A DNA stretch of 64,000 bases from Cichorium intybus (lineage: Eukaryota; Streptophyta; Magnoliopsida; Asterales; Asteraceae), in the NCBI GenBank assembly GCA_023525715.1, contig CM042014.1, forward strand, positions 17,758,563 through 17,822,562, written 5' to 3'. The notes below the pieces were generated by a model. It was not told the DNA's origin, did no database searches, and saw only the letters and a program-made list of their open reading frames with translations. Positions within the stretch are counted from its first letter, which is position 1, and every line of letters begins with the position of its first letter. Made by a program: the position numbers and the translations under genes. Below are positions 24,992 through 37,462 of this stretch, piece after piece.

Positions 24992-27900
24992 GAACATTCT
25001 TAGTCAACTCTACGCCTACCTTTGCACTATTTGATTCGGGTGCTAGTCATTCTTTTGTGTCTGCCGCGTTGGTAAAGAGTTTCGGTATTGCTTTAGGAAC
25101 TCTTCATCAGCCGTTAGAAGTGGAAATTGCGGATGATAAAACCGTGCAAGCGACTAGTGTTTATCGGGGATGCGAAGTAGTGATTCAAGGAATAAAGTTT
25201 CCGATCGATCTCATCCCTATACCGTTGAGTGACTCCCGAGTCATCATCGGTATGGATTGGATGGGTCAGCATGAATCATGGATCGATTGTAAGAACAAGC
25301 GAGTGTGGATTCAAACCCCAAGTGGGGGAGAGCTGGTTGTGCAGGGCGAGAGAAAGAATCGAGGTGCAGTTTTCTGTTCAGCTGCTAGGGCACGCAGACA
25401 TTTTCAGCATGGAGGTTCGGGATTTGTGGCTTATGTTGTAGACGCACGAGAAAGGAAGCCACAGCAGAAAGCAGGTGATATACCAGTGGTTCGGAATTTT
25501 CCTGATGTTTTTCCCGAGGACCTGCCTGGCGTGCCGCCAGAGAGACAGGTGGAATTTAAGATCGACTTAACTCCCGGTGCAGCTCCGATAGCTAAAGCAC
25601 CGTATCGTCTTGCGCCTCCGGAGATGCTGGAGTTGTCTATTCAACTTCGAGAATTATTAGATAAGGGATTTATTCGACCCAGTTGCTCGCCGTGGGGAGC
25701 GCCTATTTTGTTTGTTAAGAAGAAGGATGGTTCCAACAGGATGTGCATAGATTATCGTGAGTTGAATAAGCTTACGGTGAAGAATCGGTATCCATTGCCT
25801 CGCATCGACGACTTATTCGACCAACTGCAGGGCGCTTCGTGGTTTTCAAAAATTGATTTGCGGTCAGGTTACCATCAAATGCGAGTACGGGAGGAAGACA
25901 TCCCGAAAACGGCTTTTCAGACGAGGTACGGCCACTTCGAGTTTGTAGTGATGTCGTTTGGGCTGACCAATGCCCCTGCAGCTTTTATGGACTTAATGAA
26001 TCGGGTGTGTCGACCGATGTTGGATCGGTCGGTTATAGTTTTCATTGACGACATCTTAGTCTACTCTCGGAGCAGGGAACAACATGAACAACACTTAAAG
26101 GAAGTATTAGAGACCTTAAGGAAGGAGAAGCTTTATGCAAAATTATCCAAGTGTGACTTTTGGCTACGGGAGGTTCAGTTTTTGGGTCACATTGTAAATG
26201 AGTAAGGAATCATGGTAGACCCGGCTAAGGTGGAGGCCGTGATGCGGTGGGAGGTTCCGAAGACTCCCTCGGAGATTAGAAGTTTCTTGGGTCTGGCTGG
26301 TTATTATCGTCGTTTCATCCAAGACTTCTCAAAGGTTGCAGTACCTTTGACCCGGCTAACTAAGAAAAATGCTGCTTTTCGGTGGGGTGAGGAGCAGCAA
26401 CAAGCTTTTGAGACTTTGCGGCGGAAATTGTGTGAAGCTCCGGTTTTGACTTTGCCTGAGGGCATGGAGGATATGGTAGTTTATTGCGATGCATCAATCT
26501 CGGGATTGGGGGCAGTCTTAATGCAACGAGGCAGGGTGATTGCTTACGCCTCGCGACAGTTGAAGCCCCATGAAACTAACTACCCTACTCATGATTTGGA
26601 ATTGGGAGCGGTGGTCTTCGCTCTCAAGATTTGGAGACACTATTTGTATGGAGTGAAGTGCACCATTTTCACGGACCACAAGAGTTTGAAGTACCTGATG
26701 GACTAGGCAAACCTCAATATGAGACAGAGAAGATGGTTGGATGTATTAAAAGACTATGATTGTGAGATACACTACCACCCTGGAAAGGCCAATGTGGTAG
26801 CGGATGCGTTAAGTCGTAAGGCTTCGAGTGCACCCCTTCGGGGCGTTTGTCTAAGGATGACAATTGTGACACCGCTGCTTGAGCTGATTAGGAAAGCCCA
26901 GGTGGAAGCAAGCAAGAGCGAGAATCAGAAAAGTGAGAGGATTGTGGGTCAGTTGGCAGCTATGGTCAAAGATAGTAGGGATTTGTTAACTTGCCATGAG
27001 AGAATTTGGGTACCGAAGCTGGACGGGGTTCGTCAAACCCTATTGGAGGAGGCACATAAATCCAGGTTCTCTATCCACCCTGGAGCAACTAAAATGTATA
27101 GGGATCTGCACGAATATTATTGGTGGCCAGGCATGAAAAGGGAAGTAGCTTGGTTTGTCGAAAGATGCATGACCTGTCGTAAGGTCAAGGCCGAGCACCA
27201 ACGGCCTCATGGTAAGTTGCAGCCTCTTGAGATCCCAGAATGGAAATGGGAGCATATCACAATGGATTTCACCCCGAAGTTGCCAAGAACCCCTCGTCAT
27301 ATGGACACTATTTGGGTTATCGTGGATAGGTTGACTAAAAGTGCTCATTTCCTCCCCATCCAAGAGACTTACTCTGCAAAGGAATTGGCTAAAGTCTTCA
27401 TATATGAGATTATCTATCGGCATGGTATACCGGTCTCGGTGATATCCGACCGGGATGTCCGGTTTACGTCTAGGTTTTGGAAGAAGTTTCATGAGGAATT
27501 AGGCACTCGCCTTCATTTCAGCACAACATATCATCCTCAGACGGATGGGCAGAGTGAAAGGACGATTCAAACGCTGGAGGATATGCTTAGGGCATGTGTC
27601 ATCGATTTTGGCGGGAGTTGGGATTCCCATCTCCCTTTAGCTGAGTTTTCTTACAATAACAATTATCACGCGAGCATTGGCAGAGCTCCCTTTGAAATGT
27701 TGTATGGAAGAAAATGTCGGACACCTATTTGCAGGGGCGAGGTTGGCCAGCAGGTATTGGGTAGTACAGAGGTGGTGCTCAAGACAACTGAGTTAATTCA
27801 GAAGGTTCGGGAGAGATTGTTAACCGCTCAAAGTCGACAGAAAAGTTATACGGATAGACGACGGTCCGATCTCGAGTTTCAAGTTGGGGATTATGTTCTT

Positions 27901-28347
27901 CTAAAGGTGTCACCTTGGAAGGGAGTTATTCGTTTTAGGAAGCGAGGAAAGCTTGGCCCTAGGTACATTGGACCATATCGAATTGTCGCCCGTGTAGGTG
28001 AGGTAGCTTACCGGTTGGAGCTGCCCGAACAGCTTAGTCAGATTCACGACACGTTTCACGTTTCGCAGCTCAGAAAGTGCATGACTGAGGAATCCACAAT
28101 AGTACCTTTGGAGGATATTCAATTAGATGAACGCCTAAACTATGTGGAGCGACCAATTGCCATCATTGAAAGGAAGATAAAGGCTTTACGAAATAAAACA
28201 ATAGGATTAGTTAAGGTTCAGTGGCAGCATCGAAAAGGGTCCGAATAGACTTGGGAACCGGAGGAGGAAATGCGGAGGCATTGTCCAGAATTATTTACCG
28301 GCACGGATTTCGAGGACGAAATCCAGTTAAGTGGGGGAGAATTGTAA
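24992..28347 (+). pseudogene. Gypsy pol (PR-RT-RH-INT-chromodomain) with three stops
   Basis: One frame runs from the protease (LFDSGASHSFVS, about 25030) through RT (FIDDILVYS at 26041), RNase H (YCDASISGLGAVL near 26480), integrase with its zinc-binding region (HPGATKMY ... CMTCRK) and DDE residues (TMDFTP, SDRDVRF, QSERTIQ), to a chromodomain (ERKIKALRNKTIGLVKVQW). It ends at a TAA inside the first bases of the 3' LTR. Stops at 26203, 26704 and 28246 replace Gln, Gln and Trp of the family consensus; each fits a single C-to-T or G-to-A change. Otherwise no frameshift was seen. The enzyme set would reverse-transcribe and integrate the element, with the chromodomain steering it to heterochromatin. 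Confidence 0.9.
28331..28341 (+). other. Polypurine tract
   Basis: GTGGGGGAGAA directly precedes the 3' LTR and would prime plus-strand synthesis. It overlaps the last pol codons. Confidence 0.8.
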
Positions 28348-29797
28348 GACCCGTTCCGCCGAGTCGCGGCCCGAAGGAGCCCGCGGCGCGGCTTTTGGAA
28401 GAATCTAGAATCGCGTAGGATTTGTACGCACGGCGCGGTTCTAAAGAACCCGCGACGCGGTGCGCCTCTAAAGTGAAAAACCCTAATTCGGATTTAAACG
28501 CCTATATAAAGGGACCCAGCCCTAGGGTTCGTGTTTTTGGGAGTTTTCTGGAGCAGAGGCGTCCGGTTTCAGCAGAGACTCTTTGGTTCCAAGGCTTTGG
28601 AGGTTTGAAGGAAGGAGATCCAACGCGGGAGAAGGTTTAGGACGGATCGTGGGCATCACTCCGTCCTTCAGAAGTAAGGTAAGAAGATTTACTCTTCTGA
28701 CTTTCCTTTTTATCCCGTCATATGGTGTTACCAGTTGGTTTGTAGCTTTAGACGATTTGTAGCACTTAGGGTTTGAACCAAGGACATGCATGGACTTGCA
28801 TGTCCATAAGGAAGTGACCTTAGGGTAGTTTCTGATCCCAGGAAGGGTGTAGAAAGGAACCCTAGCCGATTGATGTACTGTTAATCGCTGAAAAACATTT
28901 TGAAATGTTACGAGCCGCGACGCGGACTGGCTATGTCAGCGGCGCGGACTCGGCTGAAACCCCGTAATTGTGCAATGGTAGCCTCGGCGCGTAGGGCGAG
29001 GAGCCACGCCGCGGCGAGCGACTGTTTGACCAGAAATTTAGTTTTGACCACGGTTTGATGGCAACTAGTGAGTCTAACCTTTAGGCAGGTTTGTAAGAGT
29101 CTGGTCAGTAATTGATATGTTGTATGTGTGTGGGATTTAGGTGTGTGGACGAGCTAAGTGGGGATATTAGAGAATATCTGTGCGGTTTCAAATCAGGTGA
29201 GTATCCTCACCTTACTATATGATGTTGCATGTTAGGCATCTTGTGTGTTATTTACAGTTATATGATTTGCTCTATATATGTGGTTATTTGTTGTTGGGCT
29301 CAGTACTGATGCGTGTCCCCTCGTAGCTGTTGTATGGCGAGTTGGACTATTGCCTTGTCCCATAGCTGTTGTATGATGGGCTGGGCCATAACCGGGAACC
29401 CATAGCTGTTGTATGATGGGTAGAACCTTCCCGTGTCCATAGCTGTTGTATGATGGACGCCCGTAGCTGTTGTATGGCGGGTAGGGTCGGGTCGTTCTCG
29501 AGGACGGGTTGTTTAATGTGTGGGCATGTATGGTAATTTGTGGACTCACTAAGCTTTAAGCTTACCCGTTGATTTTATAACATTTCAGGTAATTCAAAGG
29601 ACAAAGGGAAGGGCAATGTTTGACGGCAGCGCATCGCATTCAAGAGATTGATATCAATGAACGATAATAGTATTTTTAAATCTTTCCGCTGTTAATTTAA
29701 GTATCATGTTGAACAGTTTTATGTTTTGGAATAAATGTTTTATTAGAATCTTGGTAATAAATTATTTTTTTTTAAATTTTGAAATTGGGGCGTTACA
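28343..29797 (+). repeat. 3' LTR of the gypsy element
   Basis: 1455 bp, offset 6800 bp from the 5' LTR for most of its length, with about 20 substitutions and a small difference in a T run near the end. The stem-loop array is at 29320-29481. Confidence 0.95.
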
Positions 29798-29802
29798 CAG
29801 CA

Positions 29803-31754
29803 ACACGCATGCATTATACCCCTAGTTAGACATATAATTCAAAGTATAATGCGCAATTGAGAAATATTAAGTTAAGAGTATGGTACTATAATTATAATTT
29901 GGTAGATCTTTTAAAGCATAATGCCTTAATAATGAGAAAATGAAAGCACATTATCGTAAAACAATAAAATTGACGATGTTGTAATATATAGATAGATAGA
30001 TAAAAATAGGGCAAATTTAAAAAAAACACTAAGTTTTAAAAAAGATTCGATTTTGATACTGTGTTATTTTTTTTCAATTAAGTCACTAAGTTTTCAATTT
30101 TTTTAAAACAAGTCACTATGTTTTCAATTTTGTTTCAATATTGACCACATCATCGGTCAACCGGTAGTTAGCTGACGTGACATGGCGACGTAGCACCTAG
30201 GTGTCAAAATTGAAAAAAAATTAAAAACATAATAACTTAATTGAAAAAATAATATTAGTTGTCATTGTATAATTAAAAATTGTATAAATTATTTTACTGA
30301 GGAGTAATTATGTTTAGTCAATTGCAAATTATAATTTCTTATTTTATTTTGTTATTTATCAATTATTAGTAAATTCTATCATGTAATTTATATCAAATAT
30401 GAAATAACAATAAACATGACCATTTTCAAATTTTTTTATATTTATCGCTCTATATTTTGTTAAAAAATATATAAAATGTAAAAAAATGAAAACAAATCAT
30501 TATAGTATTACAAATCAACCATCATTGTTTACAGTTATTTGAAATTTTTTAAACTTTTATTTTTGCTAATATGCTTAACATCTCTAAGGGTGAAGTAAGA
30601 TTTTTTTTTATTAAAGTATCGTTCAAACTCCAACCACATAAGTGTCACATCGTCGCTTTCTTGCGACCCCGTCCCACTAGACGAAGTCACTTTTCTATTT
30701 CGTTCCGTCACATCTCTCCCCGTCGTATGGACGAAATCGGCAAACTCAAGTTCGTCCTATTCCGCCTCCCGCTTGTTCAAATCTATATTGATGCGTGCTT
30801 CCGATGATGTAGTGTGGTAGTTTGTCTCAGACGTTAGGAGAGGAGGTAAAGTGTAAAAAAAATTAACTGCACGGTTTAAGGAACCCGTATGTAGTATTTT
30901 GTCTCAGATGTTAGGAGAGGGGGCAGTGTGGTAGTTTGTCTCAGACGTGGAGGCCACGTGAGAGCCCGCAGTGTGTGGGTTTACCACTTCGTTTGGTCTT
31001 ATAGTTTATTTATATGAACTCCAATTGTGTTGATTCTTTTTTATCTTTATATGAACTCTAAACGTATGAGGAATTGAGAAAAAGTCATCATTATGAATAT
31101 TATATTATTTGGATTAATAAAAACCGAGGAAAAGAGTTTCAGATCAAGTAAAATTATAATGAAGAAGATATGAAGGTTTGAAAAGCGCAACTTTTTTATC
31201 TAAATAAGTTTATGCTCATGTTTATGGGGCTGTAGCGAAATATCCGAACATATTCAAACAAAATCAATAAAACAAAGTTGTAGTATTACTTACGACATTT
31301 CCAATGATATAAAGTTCGTAAAATTTGGACATTGTATATGAAAGTTATGCCAATTACAAAAACGAAGAAAAAATATTTTATTTGTGAAAAAGTCACTGAA
31401 AAATTGTTTAACTTGATGACAAACCCCTGACAGGAAAAATGGCTAAATTAAAGAGTTTTCTGAAAAAAGAAAACTAAGGGTTTTTTTTTTCAGAAAAAAG
31501 AAAAAAAATTAGGGTTTTTTTCTGAAAAAAAATATATATAACCTGTAAAATCGGTTTAGGGGCTAAATTAAAAAGTTTCTCCAAAATTTAGGTTTTTTTT
31601 TGAAAAAATAAAGTTTTAGATTTAAACAGAAAAAAAATAAAAATGTAAGGTTTTTTATGAAATAAACCCAACAATTTTTTTTTTTTTTTTCAGAATTTGC
31701 TCAATTGGTAGGTGTCGTAAGCTTTATTATATATAAGATCACTATGAACATTCT
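29803..31754. other. Intergenic with a decayed MITE and short repeats
   Basis: No gene is recognised. The segment about 30005-30240 (CACTAAGTTTT ... TTAATTGAAAAAATAA) is a diverged relative of the MITE at 49835. Near 30818, 30895 and 30935 the word GTTTGTCTCAGACGTTAGGAG recurs (shortened or varied in places). Around 31460-31680 T-rich and A-rich runs alternate. Confidence 0.4.
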
Positions 31755-32259
31755 ACCTCCAGGTGGAAAAATCACGAGGGTTGCTGACTATCTGGAACCC
31801 CGAAATTCTTGAACGAGATTCCTAGCTTAAATACATAAACTTTCTTGCAATTTTAGGTACTTGGAATATAGTGAAAAATCCTTGTAGTATCATTAATCTC
31901 TATGCCCTGCATGACCAACAAATTAAGAAATGAAACTTGTGGAATAAGATGGCTGATCTTGTGAATGGGGAACAAGAAAGACTATCAATTATGTGTGAAG
32001 ATTTTACCGAGGCCAGAACGAGGAAAAAATTAAAGGTTGGGCATTCTTGGCCATATGTGTGTATAATTTTGACAATTTTATTCATTAAAAGTTGGGCACT
32101 CGGGTATTAATCCCGGAATTAACGCTTCCGTTATTAAATCTGTCGGAGTATAGACCCATCAATATATTGGGTGTGTGAGAAAAATCATCTCTAAAAACCT
32201 TGTCGAAAGACTTAAAAAGATGTTAGAAAGTCCATCATAAGTTAAGAGCAATCATCATC
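31755..32259 (+). pseudogene. LINE (L1-type) endonuclease and RT relic, left part
   Basis: Frames shift repeatedly, but LTIWNPEILE (near 31780), INLYALHDQQIKKWNLWNKM (near 31880) and CEDFTEAR match the APE endonuclease of plant L1 elements, and SEYRPINILGV and SKNLVERLKKMLES (near 32140-32230) match the start of the RT domain. The reading is cut at 32259 by a foldback element and continues at 33716. Confidence 0.7.
32251..32259. repeat. 9-bp target duplication, left
   Basis: ATCATCATC here and ATCATCCTC at 33707-33715 match at eight of nine positions. Confidence 0.65.
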
Positions 32260-33706
32260 GGGAAAATAACTTGGAAGGGTAACGATCTTTTGCTTTTGTT
32301 CATATCTAGGTAATTTTTTTTTGTACAAATATAACAAACAAACTTCTTTTTAGTGTTCACATATCACCATTATAACCGGTTGGTGTAGGTAACATCTGAC
32401 GTTGCATACACGTAGAATTATGTAATAACATAGAAGGGCAACGAACTAATGATTCTGTTCACATTTAGGTAATTTCCTTTTTTGGTACACATTTAGGTAA
32501 TGAACTATTGGTTTTGTTCGCATTTTGGTAATGAACATTTGGTTTTGTTCACATATCACCATTTGGGTAATTTCCTATTTCGGTTCCATTTTTTACCTCT
32601 AGTATTTATACTTTTAAAATATATTTTTTACATTTTAGAAATATAAATACGTTTCTAAAAATGTACGTTATACTTCTAAAAACATAAAACGTAGTTATAC
32701 TTAAAAAACTAGAATACATATTTATACTTCTTAAAATATAAAAAACACACATATTTACATTTCTTAAAGTATAAACACACGTATTTATACTTCTAAATAT
32801 TATATTTATACTTCTAAATATACATATTTATACTTCTAAACACACGTATTTACATTTCATAAATTATAAACACACGTACTTATACTTAAAAACAAAAAAT
32901 ACATATTTATACTTCTTAAAATAGAAATGTACTTATACTTCTAAAATGTAAAAATATGTTTTAGAAGTATAAATACTATATGTGAAAAAATAGTACCAAA
33001 ATAGGTTTTTAGAAGTATAAATATAATATTTAGAAGTATAAATATATTTTTAAAAGTATAAATATAATATTTAAAAGTATAAATATAATATTTAGAAGTA
33101 TAAAAAAATGGAACTAAAAACATATTTGATATCTCTAAAAACATAAAACTATGTATTTATACTTCTAAAAACCTTTTTAGGTTCCATTTTTTAACTCTAG
33201 TATTTATACTTTCAAAACATATTTTTTACATTTTAGAAGTATAAGTATATTTCGATTTTGATAAATATTTAGAAGTATAAATATAATATTTAGAATTATA
33301 AATGCGCTTTAAGTATAAATACGTTTTATGTTTTTAGAAGTATAGAATACATTTTTAAAAACGTATTTATATTTCTAAAATGTAAAAAATATATTTTAAA
33401 AGTATAAATACTAGAGATAAAAAAATGGAACAAAAATACGAAATTACCCAAATAGTGATATGTGAACAAAACCAAATGTTCATTACACAAATGTGAACAA
33501 AATCAATAGTTTATTACCTAAATGTGTACAAAAAAAAAAAAAAGAAATTATCCAAATGTGAACAAAATCAATAGTTCATTACCCTTCTGTGTCATTACAT
33601 AATGTGAACACTAAAACAAAGTTCGTTGGTTATACATGTAAAAAAAAAAGTTACCAATTGTGAACAAAAGCAAAATATAGTTACCTTTCTAAGCTGTCAT
33701 TTTCCC
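32260..33706. mobile_element. 1.45-kb Mutator-like foldback nested in a LINE
   Basis: The ends GGGAAAATAACTTGGAAGGG and (reverse complement) GGGAAAATGACAGCTTAGAA are inverted. The similarity continues inward for several hundred bases on each side (GTTCACATATCACCATT against its inverse near 33460). The centre repeats TTTAGAAGTATAAATATAA-like units on both strands. A 9-bp direct duplication with one mismatch flanks it, and G-rich ends are typical of Mutator-like elements. It has no transposase. Confidence 0.8.
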
Positions 33707-33715
33707 ATCATCCTC

Positions 33716-33985
33716 TATTGAAGGGAGACACATCCTCAATGGCCCAATGATAATGAGTAAGGTTATTGCATGGGTTAAGAAAGAAGCAAGAATATGTTCA
33801 TCTTCAAGATAGACTTTGAAAAGGCGTTCGATGCCTTAAGTTGGAAATTTCTTGATGATGTTTTGGAGCAAATGGCTTGCAGGTCCAAGTACGAGAATTG
33901 ATTATGCTTGCATTTCCTACCCCAAAGTCTCAATGCTTCTTAATGTTACGCCTACTCCCGTATTGTTTTAACATTGCATTCCGTT
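33716..33985 (+). pseudogene. LINE RT relic, right part
   Basis: Continues the relic that stops at 32259. NGPMIMSKVIAWVKKEA (near 33740) matches the DGPLMINEVIAW block, then IFKIDFEKAFDALSWKFLDD is the conserved KxDFEKAFD RT motif, and ACISYPKVSMLLNVTPTP resembles the next block. A frameshift separates the first two blocks. Confidence 0.75.
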
Positions 33986-34830
33986 TATTTTTACTTAAAG
34001 TCTTCTTGTATTTCATAATTATTGAATTGAAATATGAATATATGATCGTTTGACATTACATAGCTAGCCAAGCTGAGAATTCAAATATCACTTTGTTTAA
34101 ATTGCCTAGTAATATCCAAGTGCAATACTCGAACTAAGGAAAGCATCTGATCAACGAATTAACAGCGCATAAATTTATGGTTTCGACCAAGAAGTCAAAC
34201 CACGACCACAATAATTGATTGGTCATTTTCTGCTAGAAGACATGATAACTCTCGTTGTAGGTTCTACATGAGGCTAGGGGTTGGTTGGGATGGGGGATTA
34301 AAAGGCCACAAGAAACAGATCACCACTTCCCCTTTCACGAGATCTTTGTAGCATTCGTTTAATATTCATCAACTTTAAACTTAAACCTCAGGACTCGTAT
34401 TCAATAGGATTCAACAAACAAATGAATTTAATGCAACGCCTCATTCTGGTGTACTTGTACTTACCACTCTATCGATCCATCATTTCTCTAACGGCTTTTC
34501 ACAGCCTTCACGTTCATCACATGCAACCTTATTTATGACCTCCTCCCTATCAAACAAATTCCTCCAATCTTGTTCACGTATGTAATTGTAAGTCAGTAAG
34601 TGATATATTACCCTAACTAAGTCCATGATTTTTGAGAAATTTAATTAGATATTGTTGTTAGAGTACAATGAATTAAATCATTCCAGCAACTGTCCACCTG
34701 AATACATTTGAACTACCACTCAAATAACATGCTGCATCATTGATGGTGCTTCTTCTTTACAACTGTGTTACCTACATGATGAACGGATCGAGCTAAAAGT
34801 TGAATGGATTTTATTATACTGTATTCAAAA
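33986..34830. other. Upstream region of the first GDSL gene
   Basis: No gene is recognised. It presumably contains the promoter of the GDSL gene that starts at 34917. Confidence 0.4.
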
Positions 34831-34838
34831 ATAATCTT

Positions 34839-34846
34839 TATATAAA
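34839..34846 (+). promoter_or_regulatory. TATA box of GDSL gene 1
   Basis: TATATAAA lies 71 bp before the last nucleotide preceding the ATG, the usual spacing. Confidence 0.6.
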
Positions 34847-34916
34847 CCGATCACGTATACTCCATAGAATTACGATCATATAGAGTACGTAGCCGATAAT
34901 TGCAACAAAACTATTT

Positions 34917-36419
34917 ATGGCTATCTCTACATCGTATGGTCTTTCATTCATCTTACTTTTAGCCATATCGGTACTGGCAACAGTTTGTCTTAGGGCTGAC
35001 GCTCGAGCGTTTTTTGTGTTTGGAGACTCGTTGGTCGATAATGGAAATAACAACTACTTGATCACATCTGCCCGGGCCGACTCACCTCCTTATGGCATTG
35101 ATTATCCTACACATAGACCAACGGGCCGTTTCTCTAATGGCCTCAACATGCCCGACCTTATCAGTAGCGTTTCTAACATATATATTTTATTAATATTCAT
35201 TTTAGGCCCGATCTATTTTATGTAAATATTGTTGATTTTATACATATAATGCCAGGTCAGCGCATGGGGGCGGAGCCCACATTGGCGTATTTGAACCCCC
35301 AACTCACAGGACGGAGGCTACTCGTCGGCGCTAATTTTGCGTCTGCAGGGATTGGAATACTTAATGACACCGGAGTCCAATTCGTAGAATTCTTTAATAA
35401 TTCTAACATATACTCTATCTTCTTCATGAAGCTTAAATCGCAACTTGATAAATGACCATCGATGTTTTTTCAGGTGAATATACTCCGGATTCCGACGCAA
35501 TTTGAATACTTTAGGCAGTACCAACAACGACTAAGCGCACTTATAGGAGCGAGCCAGGCCAAAAAACTTGTAAAAAACGCGCTCGTCCTCATGACTCTCG
35601 GTGGCAACGATTTTGTGAACAACTACTATTTGGTTCCCTACTCAGCGCGCTCTCAACAATACGCCCTACCTAATTATGTCCGTTTTATCATATCGGAATA
35701 CAAAAAGATTTTATTGGTATGCAAACATATATAATTAATTAATAATTAATATTCATTCAAGTTGACAAAATAATGTGCGTAAAGCATAAACTCCAAAATA
35801 TTGATTAAACGCAGAAACTGTATGGCTTGGGAGCTCGTCGGGTTCTTATCACAGGAACCGGCCCGTTGGGGTGTGTGCCAGCCGAACTAGCCCAGCGCAG
35901 CCGGAATGGTGAATGTGCAGCCGAACTTCAAAAGGCTGCAGCATTATTTAACCCACAACTTAACCAAATGCTGAGTGATCTCAATAGCAAAATCGGTAGT
36001 CATGTATTCATCAGCGTAAACTCCAAGAAAATGCACTCCGACTTTATCAGTGATCCGGCAGCTTTTGGTAATAAATAAGGCCATTTCTAGACAGCTCTTC
36101 TTTCTAAAACACATTTGTTTTATCTGTCGTACCTCATGCACGTACGAGTGGTTGAATTTCAGCTAAAGTTGGTCCCGTTTGTGCAGGATTTGTGTCCGCA
36201 AAGATAGCATGTTGTGGACAAGGACCATACAATGGGCTCGGTCTATGCACCCCACTGTCGAACTTGTGTGAGAATAGAGATTTGTATGCCTTTTGGGATC
36301 CGTTCCATCCATCGGAAAGAGCCAACAAGATTATCGTCGAGCAAATGATGACTGGTTCAACCGAGTACATGAATCCCATGAATCTAAGCACCATTTTGGC
36401 CTTAGATTCTCGGAATTAG
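34917..36419 (+). CDS. GDSL esterase/lipase, secreted (gene 1)
   Basis: Five exons: 34917-35163, 35256-35383, 35474-35716, 35815-36067 and 36187-36419, all GT-AG, 1104 nt in total, 367 residues. A signal peptide (about residues 1-28, hydrophobic FILLLAISVLATVCL) precedes the mature start. Family blocks are present: the nucleophile Ser38 in VFGDSLVDNGNNNYL, GANFASAGIGILNDTG, GGNDFVNNYY (block III) and WDPFHPSERAN near the end with Asp328 and His331 of the catalytic triad. It should be an apoplastic or ER-routed ester hydrolase acting on lipids or acylated polymers; the closest Arabidopsis genes in sequence memory are the At5g33370 group, linked to cutin or surface lipids. Exon phases equal those of gene 2 at 43576. 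The substrate is not known. Confidence 0.93.
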
Positions 36420-36935
36420 CGACCATTCATTTCAATAAATTTCAATATATATATTGCTCATCTAGTGCGTTGTTTGATTACTATTTATTTTCTACGTATT
36501 TAAACATTTGATAATAGTTCCTATTAAATAATACTCTTGATTGTAAGCGTTAAAAATTTAACGATTCCATGTACTATGATATCCGGTACCACTAATTTCA
36601 ATGTTTTGGATCCTTTTTAAGAGGCATGAATTTTCTTGTAATGGTGTTGTCTCGATCAATGTTTTGTACTGTCACATTTTACAATTACAGTAAAAAAATT
36701 GAAAAAGCCAACATTTATTACCTTGAACTTCATACGCATCAAATGCATCTCTTAGCTAGAAGGCCGTCTCAAGAACCTGTAAGTGGATTTCCATTTCTTT
36801 GGACGGTCACCGTACAAAAACTGAAGAACTTATTCGATTCCAATCCACACTTTCATATATTTCTTAAACTATATAATTATCCTGGTCAAGTTTCTTATGT
36901 ATCTAACGATTTTATTAACACATTCCACATGATAG
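36420..36935. other. 3' flank of GDSL gene 1
   Basis: Contains the presumed 3' UTR. A 107-codon open frame at 36626-36949 has no recognised domain. Confidence 0.4.
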
Positions 36936-36939
36936 TTTT

Positions 36940-37260
36940 GTATTTTTAGCCCAACTTTGGCAATGACGTTGAAGATATGGGCAATGCAACTTATGTGGAA
37001 ATGTTTTCCACTGTCATAGAAAATTCTATGGCCTTGTCATCAATGATCATGTTCATAATGCTCATTATGCCCCAATCATGTATATGCTCCAATAACAAAC
37101 GACCCATATTCTCCCTTTGTCATTACCTATGGGCCTAAATTTAGGATTCTTCAATGCATCCCATTTTTCATTGATAAAGTGATCCGTTACAACCATTTAA
37201 TTGAGTTCTTGACACGAGGACATTCAGTGTCCATAGTCAAATATATGGTGTTACTTGGAT
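36940..37260 (-). pseudogene. hAT transposase relic
   Basis: The minus strand reads VVTDHFINEKWDALKN, then DWGIMSIMNMIIDDKAIEF and FHISCIAHIFNVIAKVG. These match the plant hAT blocks YMVVTxHFIDxxWKLQK, WGIxKxxxxTxDNA and FHIRCCAHILNLVVxxG. Stops and frame changes break it; the N-terminal BED finger and C-terminal dimerisation domain were not found. Confidence 0.7.
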
Positions 37261-37459
37261 TTACTCGAGTAAGATTTTTTTTTTCTTTCTTCAATATAAT
37301 ACTTTCCAACATCTCGACCAAGCTTATGCCTAGATGTCCAATTAACCCTCCCATCAAGTTCATTTGTATACTTAATCAAGGCTTCATTTTGTACATATAT
37401 GAAGGGTAGTTCGCCTACAACAAATAGGTGTAGTAATTTTTTTTAATCTTAAGATTGGC

Positions 37460-37462
37460 ATG
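37460..37462. repeat. 3-bp target duplication of the CACTA element, left
   Basis: ATG here and ATG at 38564-38566. Confidence 0.7.

Larger units (their letters stand above)
21543..29797 (+). mobile_element. Full-length Ty3/gypsy chromovirus (Tekay-like)
   Basis: An 8255-bp element: 5' LTR 21543-22996, primer-binding site TGGTATCAGAGCC at 23000, gag, protease, RT, RNase H, integrase with C-terminal chromodomain, polypurine tract GTGGGGGAGAA at 28331, and 3' LTR 28343-29797. The order and the chromodomain place it in the chromoviruses, most like Tekay/Del. The two LTRs differ at roughly 20 positions in 1455 bp by eye (about 1.4%), so insertion is recent, on the order of half a million years at commonly used plant rates. 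Three stop codons in pol indicate this copy cannot make all its own proteins. Confidence 0.95.
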
